Below the pieces are notes generated by a model. The model ran no database searches, had not been told where the DNA came from, and worked only from the letters and a program-made list of their open reading frames with translations. Source: Nissolia schottii (taxonomy: Eukaryota > Streptophyta > Magnoliopsida > Fabales > Fabaceae). From it: 64,000 bases of DNA. The stretch lies in NCBI GenBank assembly GCA_003254905.1, contig QANU01101609.1:1-64000 (forward strand). Direction: 5' to 3'. The position numbers and the translations under genes were made by a program. Positions 24,051-35,114 of this stretch are shown in pieces (the first letter of the stretch is position 1; every line of letters begins with the position of its first letter).

Positions 24051-25069
24051 TGTAAGATTAAATGCATGATAAGATATAATGTATGTAGAATTAATACCAT
24101 AAACTTGTGGGTTTTGCCCTGACGAGGAAATGACTAGTGAATCAATTATTGACCTCCTCCAAATTATACAATACAAAAATAGGAGAATAGATCATTTCAT
24201 ATTATTTTTTCACATAATATTATCATATTATCTCTCCCTATTAATTAAAAAGTGAGACTCATATAACATAAGTAATCAATAAAATTAATGATAAAAAAAT
24301 TATATGTGACAAAGTCATGTGAAAAAATAAAATAAAACCATCCATTCCCAAAAACAGACTCCCACTTCCATATGAGCCCCCTTCTAGTTTTACCACTACT
24401 AGTTTTGGTTTAGTTTATGCTTTTATTTCTTACTATTCTTGATTTTGAGATTTTCTAAAGAATATGAGAAATAAGCATAGTCATTCATTGTTTTTATTTT
24501 TTTTTACAATTTTTTTTAAAAAAATACAAGAGAAGAAAAATAGAAATTTAGCCCACCATTGAAGGTCAATCACAATGAAAAATGGGATAAAATATGACTC
24601 TATATATACTTAAAGTGGAGTGTAACTTAAAAAAAAATTAAAATAAAAAATAATTAAGAAATCTAATCTATCAACGTACTTATCTCTCACCTATTTTTAT
24701 GAATCACACTTAACATTTTTTTCATTTTATTTTTAAAAATATTAAATATCACTTATAAAAGTAAATAAAAAGATAAATAAATTAATGAGTGGGCTCTCAA
24801 GGGTTTACTCTGAGGTAATCAGAGAAGAATTTCCTCTTACCAAAGCTTAACTGCTCAAAGGCCCCTTTCAATGTGAGCAATAATGGGCAACAGTACACCG
24901 AATAAGCCTTGTTGGCCCTAGACATTGATCACACGCGTAAATCACGGGTCCGGCCCCCTTGACCTTAGCCTCCGTTAGGTTCGATCATTTCATTTTCATA
25001 CGTATTAAACTAGTTTGTTTGGTTGTGCTGTGCTGCTTGTGCACGCCATTTCCAACCTGCTATTCAATC
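24051..25069. other. Intergenic DNA upstream of the arogenate dehydrogenase gene
   Basis: This is AT-rich DNA with short imperfect inverted repeats (for example 24,200-24,330). The last 200 bases are GC-richer and probably contain the promoter and 5' untranslated region. The frame open upstream of 25070 has no ATG before the chosen start. Confidence 0.55.
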
Positions 25070-27692
25070 ATGTCAACAACCTCTTCTTCTTCTTCTTCTT
25101 CTTCTTCTTCTTCTTCCCCCACTCCTCTCAAAATTGGCATAGTTGGGTTCGGCACCTTTGGCCAGTTTCTGGCAAAGACAATGATCAAACAAAGCCACAC
25201 TCTAAGGGCCACTTCTCGAACCGATTACTCCCAACACTGCCTCCAATTCGGCATCCAATTCTTCAGGTAGCTTCAATATATATTTAATATTCTCTCTGGT
25301 CTTTTTTATTTATCATTTGATAAAATTGATACATTCTCATATCAATGTATTTAATATTAACTTAAGAATGTATCGAATTTTTCAGCCAAAGATAAAAAAA
25401 GATCAGATCGGATGGAGTATACCATGAGTGAAATTAATGGATTCATGTTGCATATGTCCAAAAACTCTGCAGTGATGTTAGTGCATTCCTTGAGGCTGAT
25501 AATGATGTCATACTGATATGCACATCGATCCCATCTCTAAGTGGTGTTCTGAAGTCTATGCCACTCAATTCCCTCAGGAGGCCTACACTCTTTGTTGATG
25601 TTCTTTCTGTCAAAGAGCACCCAAGAGACCTCATGCTAAGGGTACTTTTGATTTTTTTTTTTCACTTGCTTCATTTAGGATGATTCATCTAGTTTTTGTT
25701 TATTCACCGGTGGGGTGTGTCTTGTTGAGAGTGATTTATGGAACTAGTGTGAAGGAAGATTGAAGTTCCTCATAGGAGAGACTATTAACAACCTCAAAGT
25801 TCTGCATAAATGTATATTTGGTATATAACACTATCCATGTTTTGGAACATTTTGGAATAACCTTAACTGGTCTTATATTTTACTTTATTTACATCTCTTG
25901 TTTTTTATTTGATCCAACAGTTTTTGGACATTTTTTGCCAACAGTCATAAAAGGTAGTCCTTTTTTTCCTCAAACCTCTTTAATATAATTCTTAAAAATT
26001 GTCATTATCAAAATTGTTAGTTGATTGTTCTCTAGTGTTTTTGTAATTTTGTGACTCCAAAAAGTGATTTACCAAAGGCTCAAGGAATGCTCAGAAATAG
26101 CGAGGGCAAGACTTTTAATCATATGATTCAAGCAGAACTATTTTCCATTTCTCGTTTCCAACATTTTCAAGACTCTGTTTGGTTAACAGGCATTGCCAGA
26201 GGAGTCAGACATACTCTGCACGCATCCTATGTTTGGCCCAGATAGTGGGAAGAACGGATGGAAAGACCTGACTTTCGTGTATGACAAAGTTCGAATCCGA
26301 GATGAAGTTATCTGCTCTAACTTCCTCAACATTTTTGCAAGTGAGGTAGGCTAGCAGTCATGCTCAATTGTCATCAATGACAAAACCTTTCCAACTTATT
26401 GCGCTGCCAGTGAAGAATGAAACAATAACGTGTCATGTAACTTTCAACTAAATAGACAACAAAAGGTTTTTTAAAAATCTTGCACATAAGTAAGCATAGG
26501 GAAGGGCTTACCCAACACACGAGGCCCCATCAAGTGGGGTAGGAGAAGCTGTTTCCCATAAACATTATAGCATAGGCATGGGAGTAAATATAGGGTACAA
26601 ATTAATCTTTAACTCTCCCGCGGTAAGTTCTTTAAAACCTCTTCCTGCTCCAAGTTTGGATTATTACTCTGCTTGGATTCCAAAATGAGCAAGGAATCGG
26701 TTGTTGTGACAGCCTCACGACTGATTGTTACTTGTTGAACAGGGTTGCAGGATGTTACCAATGTCTTGTGAGGACCATGATAAATTAGCTGCCAAGAGCC
26801 AATTTATCACACACACTATAGGCAGGTATGCAGCTATCTACAGTTCTGCACATTCAATCGACCATGGAAAAGCACATAAGACTGATACATGTGCTCACTA
26901 GACACAACTTTGGGCTTCTCTTTTTTAACAGGACATTGGCAGAAATGGATGCCAAGTCTACACCTATTGATACAAAGGGCTTTCAGACACTGGTTCAATT
27001 GGTACACTTGCAAACAGTTCTATTATTTGTGTATAGATAATTAGACACCCAAATTAGCATTCGGTAATCGCAGTTCAAATAAACATAGATTTCAGTTATG
27101 CAAGTGTTTTTGAGTCCACATATTGTACTAGCAATGTAAACTTAGTTATTAGTTAACATCACCCTGAACGATTAAATAACGGAAATCTACACTTGTTTGA
27201 ATTGTCATCCCCACATTTGATTTGAGTGTCTATTCACGATGAACAAAAAAAACACTTCAATTATTTTGTTTTCAAGCCATACTTTCTCCAAAAGCTTTCT
27301 TCAATGTTTATCCGAACCTAGTCACAGTATAATCAGTATGCAATCAATTGACACATTACATCTTAATTGCAGAAGGACACCACCATGAGGGATAGTTTTG
27401 ATCTCTATAGTGGATTATTCATGCATAACAGATATGCTAAACAAGAGGTATGGAACTGCCAGCCAGATGACTCTTATTTCCAAAAATATAGTATTCATAA
27501 CAGTTTACTTAGAGTTGTATTAGAAAAAAGAAATAATCATTCACTCCATTGAAGCATTAAACCAAATAAATGAAGATAAATTCACGCATCATGCCAAATA
27601 TGCAGCTGGAAAACCTTGAACATGCCTTGCACAAAGTCAAAGAGATGCTGGTTCAAAGGATGAGTGAAGAGCTGGGTTCAAAGGATGCATAG
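25070..27692 (+). CDS. TYRA: TyrA-type arogenate dehydrogenase, non-plastidic form
   Basis: Seven exons (25070-25266, 25473-25641, 26190-26345, 26743-26825, 26932-27001, 27373-27447, 27606-27692) join in frame at GT-AG sites into 278 residues. After MSTT, a 12-serine run (residues 5-16) and a short linker comes the Rossmann motif GIVGFGTFG (23-31). The family landmarks CTHPMFGP (132-139), PIDTKGF (213-219) and RDSFDLYSGLF (231-241) follow. The enzyme oxidatively decarboxylates arogenate to tyrosine (or prephenate to hydroxyphenylpyruvate) with NADP. No transit peptide is evident, which fits the cytosolic noncanonical branch known in legumes. Asp232 appears to occupy the position that is Asp in arogenate dehydrogenases and Asn or Cys in legume prephenate dehydrogenases, so I favour arogenate as substrate. 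That alignment is from memory. Confidence 0.9.
25082..25117 (+). repeat. (TCT)n microsatellite coding poly-Ser
   Basis: Eleven TCT units plus TCC encode the 12-Ser tract at the N-terminus of the TyrA protein. Length variation here would be in frame. Confidence 0.95.
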
Positions 27693-28338
27693 TACTCTTG
27701 TTGACAAAGCCATATGCATAATCATGAACTACCTTGATCATTTTCATTTTCCAGTCCCTGAATGCAAATAAAAGACCACAAAGACCTGGATTGGGCGTGG
27801 GGCGTGTGCCTGTGGAAAAAAAATCTATCATGTTCTAATTCATAGAATCTTGTGTGTATATATCTATTTATACCAAAGGAGTAAGACAATGCGGTGCCCC
27901 ATTGATCTTTTTTCTATTTGATACTCGAAGGAAACAGGGCTGATTAAGATTTGGTAAACCTAGAAAAATTCAGAAATTCTTTTTAAATTTAATTGCTGGA
28001 AAGTTGTACTCTCTTTTTAAAGTCAGGAAAGAGGTACCTTATTAATAAATGAATCATATATCACTTTATTTAGTACTATAACTACAATAATTTTTTTGTA
28101 AAATGTTCAATTATATTTTTCTATCAGCATGACATTACTCTTACTCTTACCTTTATAGTATTCTTTTCTAATGAGCTTCTCATGGTCCGGCATTAATCAG
28201 ATTAATTAATTTATAACTTATTCAAAATCCACTCACATTTAGAGCTCTATCTGGACACATAGCATACTTGGTTTTCGGCTAAGAACCCTCAAACCATAGG
28301 TCAGATAAAATGCATTGTACTCACCACTCTACCATCAA
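27693..28338. other. 3' flank of the TyrA gene
   Basis: The first few hundred bases are the probable 3' untranslated region. The remainder is AT-rich with no gene seen. Confidence 0.55.
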
Positions 28339-28409
28339 ATCGTTGTAGTATAGTAGTGAGTATTCCTGCCTATCATTCGAGTGACCCGGGTTTCATCCCC
28401 GGTAACAGT
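28339..28409 (+). pseudogene. tRNA-Asp pseudogene
   Basis: The sequence follows plant tRNA-Asp(GUC) closely. The A box (TAGTATAGTAGTGAGTATTC) and the T arm with GACCCGGGTTTCATCCCCGG are both recognisable. The anticodon triplet reads ATC instead of GTC, the anticodon stem has at least two mismatches, the acceptor stem has one mismatch and wobble pairs, and the B box has TTTCATCCC in place of GTTCGATCCC. It is unlikely to be a working tRNA. A tRNA-derived SINE head is the alternative. Confidence 0.8.
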
Positions 28410-28442
28410 GATATAGCGTTTAGTTTTTTGGCTCACTATTCA

Positions 28443-28710
28443 ATTCTGTTAGAATAATGTTTCTGCTACACATGAGTTGTCTAAAGGTTATCTAAAAATG
28501 TTTGTCAAAATAGCATTGCTCTTTCTATTCATTATTTAATTCTGTTGCACATGAGTTGTCTAAACGTTGTCTAAAAATGTTTGTCATAATAGCATTACTC
28601 TTTCCATTCACTCTCTAATTCTGTTAGAATAATACTGTTGCACATGAATTGTCTAAAGGTGGTCTAAAAATGTTTGTCATAATACATTGTTCTTTCTAAT
28701 ATTTATGTGC
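28443..28710. repeat. Tandem repeat, three units of about 80-95 bp
   Basis: Each unit contains CACATGAGTTGTCTAAA, then TCTAAAAATGTTTGTCA(T/A)AATA and CATT(G/A)CTCTTTC. Units begin near 28,443, 28,539 and 28,618 with TTCTGTT. The array starts about 35 bp after the tRNA-Asp pseudogene. No coding content. Confidence 0.8.
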
Positions 28711-29235
28711 TCTAACATCATTCTGTCTACTGTCCCGAACTTTGTGGATTACTACTATAGAGGCAATATAATTTCCACTTCCATACATGCTAGCAAAAGG
28801 TAATGTGATGTGAGCACATTGTTCCAATTATGATTCCAATATCTTCTCTAACCAAGATGAGTTAAACCAAAATATGCTAATAAACGTTTAAAGCATAAAT
28901 AATGAGATGATTACGGAGATTGTGGGTTAGTAAACTTAGATGATTAGTGAGCTACGTGGTGATAAGTGGACTTCTTGAGGCCGGCTTACAGGGTCAAATA
29001 ACTGGCCTCCATGAAATCCTCTTCAAGGACGAGTCCGAGATGTCTCTTTGGTTAGCAAATCCGTGCGTTTGTAAGACGCCCTATCAGGGCGTGGTGGTTG
29101 GGTGATGGTTTGTGGTGGTTCTAGGCTGAATATTTGGGTTTTGGGTTGAAGCTCTCTGAAGGTTCCTAGTTGTGTAAGTGTGGTGTGTTGAATGAGTCTC
29201 TTAGAATCCCCTTGGGAGTGTGAGTTAGAAGGTTA
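28711..29235. other. Intergenic DNA, no gene seen
   Basis: This is moderately GC-rich for the region around 28,960-29,120, which may be part of an unrecognised dispersed repeat. There is no open frame with family features. Confidence 0.45.
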
Positions 29236-29416
29236 GTGTTTGGTTGCAGTTTTTATTTCTAGAATTTCTTGTTTTTATAATTTTGTGAAGAACATATTAA
29301 AAACTATAAAATCTTATTTCTTTTTTCATTTCTAGTTTTCACTGATTCCTTCACAATATTATGAAAATATAAAATTTTAGAAATGAAAACTGGAAATGAA
29401 AATTGAAACCAAACAC
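29236..29416. repeat. MITE of about 180 bp with GTGTTTGGTT ends
   Basis: The left end GTGTTTGGTTGCAGTTTTTATTTC is the imperfect inverted complement of the right end (GAAATGAAAATTGAAACCAAACAC). A relative with the same ends lies at 52040-52228. I could not find a matching target duplication. Confidence 0.65.
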
Positions 29417-30328
29417 GTCTCCCTGTGCTGACTGGTCTATGGGTTCTTGGTTGTCTAGTGGTAGGCTTACAACTCCTACTTTATCTCACACTCCCCTTTT
29501 CCTCCTATTTTCTTCCCTCCTACAAGCTAAACCTCATTTCTACCATCTTTCCCTTGATACCCACGATTTTGTGGGATCTGAAGTGGGAATCAGGTACACA
29601 TTATGGGGAAATGAGAATTTGTGGGATAGGGTCGCTGTGATGGGAGAGGTTAGAGGTGCTGGGCACCAAGGCGTCTTGCACACTGGGGCTGCCGGCACAG
29701 AGGACCTACTCATCTGAATGAGACTCCATGGGATCTCTATGTGGGCCTTGTAGAGATCTTGGACACAGCCCAAATCCTCCAAGCCACACCAATGTAGTTC
29801 CCCTTATGCCCCCTTATACATGGCCCAAAGGGCTATGGCAAAGGATGTCATCCTTGCACTCTTTGCATAAATGGGCCGCAACCTACTTTGTTTGCCTTAA
29901 TCTTTGTTGATCTTTGATCATAATGTTCGGTATGGAATCACAAGGCGAAGACATTTTTGTGGCACGACAAAGGGAAGCAAGAGTACGCCATTCTTTTACC
30001 AACAGGGTAGAATGGCATTAAAGGTTTCCTTTGGCATGCGGCATGCCTCCGTTCTATAAGATACATAATAAAAATAAAGCAATCTTTGAATGGCTAATCT
30101 TATACAACTCATGCAACTAGTATACCAAATGGTCTAGACCAAAGGACCTCTTGCGATGTAGGCACAAATCATTATTTCTGAACTTATTGCAAAAAACTAT
30201 CGCCAATAGACCTGTTAGTTATTTGCTGCCGAATAAAATGAATAACTGGGCTATAAATTAAATTTGCATATCAGCTCCTCGACAAATCATGCTGCATGGT
30301 TAATCATCAACAATAGGGAAAGGCTAGC
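29417..30328. other. Intergenic DNA and BADC 3' UTR
   Basis: Open frames at 29,403-29,782 on both strands overlap each other and match nothing I recognise. The last 200-300 bases are the likely 3' untranslated region of the minus-strand BADC gene. Confidence 0.45.
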
Positions 30329-33300
30329 TCACTTGACCGACAGCAAGACAGCGATAAGAGGATCTCCATAACCAACAGCCTCTGTAAACCATAAACAGAA
30401 AACAGCAAGAAAATTAATCAGTAATCACTGTTGTAAAAAGTCCAGGACATACTGGCTTTTCTAAAAACCATTTTTCACCAGCTTTATTCTATCACTTTGC
30501 CACATTTAATTACTAGAAGCACACTAATGGTTTCCCTATTTCAAGTCCAGCTGAGCAGCACTTCAACTACTCTTATTTCAGAAGTCCTATATTATCTTAA
30601 CTCCCATATCAACAATTCAATGCATTTTATGAATGGAAGACCATGGACACCATACCTCCATCCTGAAAGAGTAGCTTCAACACTTCTCCAGACACATCTG
30701 ACTGCGATATTTCAAAATAAATTGTAAGGAGAAGTAGACACTTGAGAATGACTCAACTAAAGAGAATGAGAAAAATCACCTTGACAGGAAGTGAACTGTC
30801 AAACTGATCCAAATACCCTATAACTTGCCCTTCTTTGATTAAATCACCCTGTAGATTTTAAAATTAAAAATAGACAACTGAGTCGGTGCAGAAATGCTAT
30901 AACTGAGTTAGGAAGTAATGGCAATGACTATGAAAGTGATCTGTAATCAGTTGAATGAAAGTAAGGTCCACAAAAACTTGACAAGCCATCTGTAGGATAG
31001 AATATATAGTTGACTCAGTGGAAAATATAGTCAACTTATATTTGCATTCCTATTCCCAGGGTAAAATATCTAATTTATATCTTTCGTAGATAAGTTTGCT
31101 GAAAAGAAAAACGACAATTTGTCAGAATATACTGGATTTGTCCAAATTATATGCCAACTTAGAGAGCCTAAGATTACAATGAACTGATGTAGTTACTAGT
31201 AACAAAGTCAAATTCCAATAAAGAGATGGAAGTATAAATATATTTGACTGACAACCCTTTTTTTGAGTTTTCAATCTATCCAAAAAAAAAAAAAAACAAT
31301 AAGAAAGTTAAAAGGCAAAGGGACTATTTAATTATGTAATCTAGGTCATGACAGACTGATGACTTAGAAACACAATGGTGGAGGATGGAAAAAGATGCAT
31401 GTGAAATGTACTTCTTTACAGATAGGAGGTTGCTTCTTCCCTTTCACTGTTCTACCTCTTCGGAATGAACCAACCTGGAACGAGAGACAAAGAAAGAAAG
31501 AAAGAAAGGGAGAAAAAAGGTGATTGCAAATTCTACATGGCTGAAGTCAAAGGTAGTATTAATGAAAGCATAACTAAGGGTAAAATAGTTAAAAGATGAC
31601 TACCGTGGGAGATGATACTAGGGCATAATTATTGGTACCAGAAGCCTCCAAGGCCGCCAACATTGGCGACTTCGCTACAGAAACATTTACAAATGGATTG
31701 GTCTTTCCTGTAGATGACTTTGGTGGTTGTGGAGATGGTGGCAGGGTAGCAGGTGCTGATTCAACCATAGGTTTTGTTGGAACAGGTGGTGGTGTATTTG
31801 GTGAAATGTTGGATAGAGGAGCTTTGGCTACTCCAATGTTTCGTTTCATATGCATCTCAAACTCTCCTACCTATCACAACAAAAGTCTAATAAGGTCATA
31901 AACAAACCAGCTAAAAGCATGTTTCTTTTTATGACCCAGGTACATAAAATGATGCGTGGTTGAACCCAAGTTGTTGTTGGATACATAACATTGTTGTATA
32001 AAATATTAAACAACAATTATTTTTGTGATCAAAATTGAAGTTTCATAATACGATATTTATTCACAGGATGAGTCCCAAAAGCACCAATACCTCAAGTTTA
32101 AATTACAATGTGCTAAAATGGCCAAAAGCACATTATCATTACAGATAACTTGCCATGAGACTATCGTCAGTAAATCAAATTTATTGCATTCACTAAAAAG
32201 TTTCATTACACACGGCATGTTGGAGGGCTATAGCTATACACGTCTGTCCAACAACAATTTTTGAAAATGTTCCTTTACATATTTTCAATAGAAACTCCCA
32301 AATGATTTAATACCAAACGTATATACACAAAAAGGAAAAGCAGAAATCCATACCATCTGTATAGCCTCATGCTTATAGCATAGAATCTGAAGTTTCATTT
32401 CATCATTTGAATTATACTTTAAGTACAGATGTTAGGAAGGTGTTAGTCGTATAGTTTGGGGGTTAGGAAGTAGTTAAAACAGGGTTTGGGGGTTAGTTAG
32501 AGGGATTGGGGAATAATATAAGCAAGGAGAGGAAGGGAATGGTTAGGAGTCTTGGATCATTTGTGAAGATTAGTCATTTAGAGAGTAGTGTCGTCAGTGT
32601 AGTTAGCTCTGTAATTCTCTAGGGTTCTTGATATGTTGTCTCGAATCCCCATAGCAATGATATTAGTTTGTTCTTCAATATCCCTCTCTGGTAACCAGGG
32701 TTCCTAACATTTCAAGGTTTACAAAAATAGAAGATAAAAGAAAAGAAGGTTACCTTTACTTTCAGTTCAGCAATTTGAGTCTCATCGCATACCTCTAATA
32801 CTAAAGCCTGATTATAAACAAAACAGAGATAGTTCAAGTCAGGTAAAGAAGAATTCAAAAGATAATGATAGATGGTGAGTACTATCATTGTCAAACATAA
32901 GGTCTTTAAGATGTCCAAAACATATCCCAGACAATATAACTTTGTCTAATAGAATGATAAAAAGGAGACTCAACATTATGGCCTTGGCCATGTTTTGTTG
33001 TTCAGTCAGAATACTTGTAGGGGAATATCGGATGTTCAAATTCACATCAAGACATGGCTATTCATAAATGCAATTTTGCAGGTTGGGCAAAACTCAAGGA
33101 AAAACGACCTTGTCTTTACTGCTAAAGCTTACGTAAAGTATTTTGATTTGAAAGCATACTGTTGCTGATTACAACCAAAGTATATCATTTATCAATAACG
33201 AAAAATATTGAGTTCCAAGTAAATTAAAGGAAGGATATTTATAGACCTCAAATCCATTAGGAAAAATAGTCGTTTGCAAAGGCTTTTTCTCCAGAGAGTC

Positions 33301-35043
33301 TTTCGGAAAGCTTTGTAAAGAAGCTGCATCATCATAGCATGATTATCAGGCCTTAAGAAAAAGAATGTCATGTAAACAAACAACTCTGACAACCAATTTC
33401 TTCAGATTATAACAGAGTTATAACATGTTGTAAAATCCAAACAGAATTTCTCAATAACCATAATAATCTTCATCAGCAACAGAAGTAGAATAGCAGCCTA
33501 ATATTGAATGTCCAAGTAAATAACATAATTATTTAAACAGAAGTGGGAAAAAAACTTTTTAACACATAGCCTTTATTAGTCAACTTTTTCTGGCATATCA
33601 TACTAGCATTGCTAGAAATTTGAATTTTTAAATTCAATAAGAATAGTAAGGGAAAATTCTTTCTTCTATCTTTTCTTTCTGATAAGTATGGAGAGGAAGA
33701 GTTAAATCTTGGATTTAGTATATCAAATTATAAACCTGCTGACAAAAACTTCTACAACTGATAAGACAGCTGCTGTAAAAGTTAGAAATCAAATAACAAG
33801 TATAATAATAGCAAAGAATAAGGCTTATATTTCACCAGCAGCCACAAAGAACAAAGACATAAGGACATAATTAAATTGAGAATCAAAATTGCCCACCATC
33901 ACCAGACTTGGAGATGCTGATAGCTTCAGATGTTTTTGCACATGACACCAGGGTGCGCTTCCACTTGGCATGAGAACTAATGTGCTTCTCACCAATTGTC
34001 AAGGTCTGGATGAAACCCTCACTTTGAGAGTTCCGTCGAACATTATGGATGGTAATTACACCTGGCTTCTGAAGTGAGGACTGGATATGGGACATAGTGT
34101 CTATGGATCAGAAGTTAAAAAGCAATGATTAAAGTATTTGATTGCAATGGTTTTCAATTAACCATCAGGCATACAGTGATAATAATAAATGTTCACGTGT
34201 GGGTAGTAATTTAACAAAAAGAATAAGTTCATGCAAGTGTACACCAATAACGACAACTAAGCCTTGTCCTAGGAGGTGGGGGTCAGTTACATGAATCATA
34301 CGATATCATAGCGTCCTGTCATAATTCAGAACAGTATACATTATAGACAATCTACTTAAAAGCTAATAACCTACAAAATATCAGAATGGTATCATTCGAA
34401 AAAAAGAAACAAAAAAAATCAGTGTCTATAAACACAACTTTTGTTTTGGGACTAGGGATTACGCCAACATTTCTCAAAAAAAGAAGGAGCTCTTCATTGC
34501 CATCACGAACAACATAAATCTTCAACTCTTACTCCTCTTAAAATAGAGTAGGCTAATTTTAAATTCTGAATATTACAGCAGCAACGAACCACTCAACCAG
34601 CAAGATAACACAAATAGTTAACTTCGAAATGGAACAATACTATCCACACATTTCCGTGTGCAACGTTCCTGCTTCTACTTCCCGTGAAGAAACAAATCAG
34701 CTATCAGCTTAAAACCTAAGCTTAGCACTTAATCCAAATATAATAATAATCCTAATTCATAAGTCCGCAAAAACGATTCGATTCCGATCAAGCAATTACA
34801 TAATGCGGAAAAAGAAAAGGCACAAAATGCACCAACGGAATGTTGCTAGCTAACAAAGTGATTTGCAAATGAAATTTAAAAAAAAAAAAAAAAGCAAGCA
34901 TAAAGTTATTAGTTAATCATTTTCTTCCTTTTTTTTTCCGATATCAAACAAGAAAAAGCAACGAAGCTAGATCGGAGATCACAAACACGGAAGCATAGGT
35001 CGCATTCAATCAAACACATTAACAATGCAGAAACGAAGAGATG

Positions 35044-35081
<38 letters not shown>

Positions 35082-35114
35082 GTGAAAGGATCGAACGGCA
35101 GCGGAGGAATCCAT
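30329..35114 (-). CDS. BADC: BADC: biotin/lipoyl attachment domain-containing protein, regulator of plastid ACCase
   Basis: Nine exons on the minus strand (35081-35114, 33897-34100, 33247-33323, 32754-32807, 31604-31870, 31412-31474, 30780-30848, 30656-30701, 30329-30381) join in frame at GT-AG sites into 288 residues. The N-terminus (MDSSAAVRSFHYT...) is Ser/Arg-rich and suits a plastid transit peptide. Residues about 100-130 (FPNGFEALVLEVCDET) and a Pro-rich linker (about 140-190) lead to a BCCP-like biotinyl fold at about 210-288. The biotin lysine motif EAMK is absent: the matching stretch reads DQFDSSLPVK, with Asp250 at the lysine position by my alignment. BADC proteins replace BCCP subunits in heteromeric acetyl-CoA carboxylase and lower fatty-acid synthesis. 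Intron 4 contains a solo LTR and intron 1 begins with a CT repeat. The length of about 280 residues is normal for the family. Confidence 0.92.
32430..32709. repeat. Solo LTR, copia-like, in BADC intron 4
   Basis: This 280-bp element begins TGTTAGGAA and ends TTCCTAACA, a perfect 9-bp terminal inversion of the kind bordering copia LTRs. It contains a TATA-like AATAATATAAGC at its middle. No coding part or second LTR is nearby. The flanks (TACAGA and TTTCA) do not give a clean target duplication. Its right end lies 44 bp from the 5' splice site of the upstream exon. Confidence 0.65.
35048..35077. repeat. (GA)n microsatellite at the start of BADC intron 1
   Basis: This run of about 15 GA units lies directly beside the first 5' splice site. 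Read on the gene strand, the intron starts GTACTCTCTCTC. Confidence 0.95.

Noticed and set aside
29447-29520. TTGTCTAGTGGTAGG, resembling a tRNA A box
   Set aside because: No B box, no stems and no anticodon arm follow at tRNA distance.
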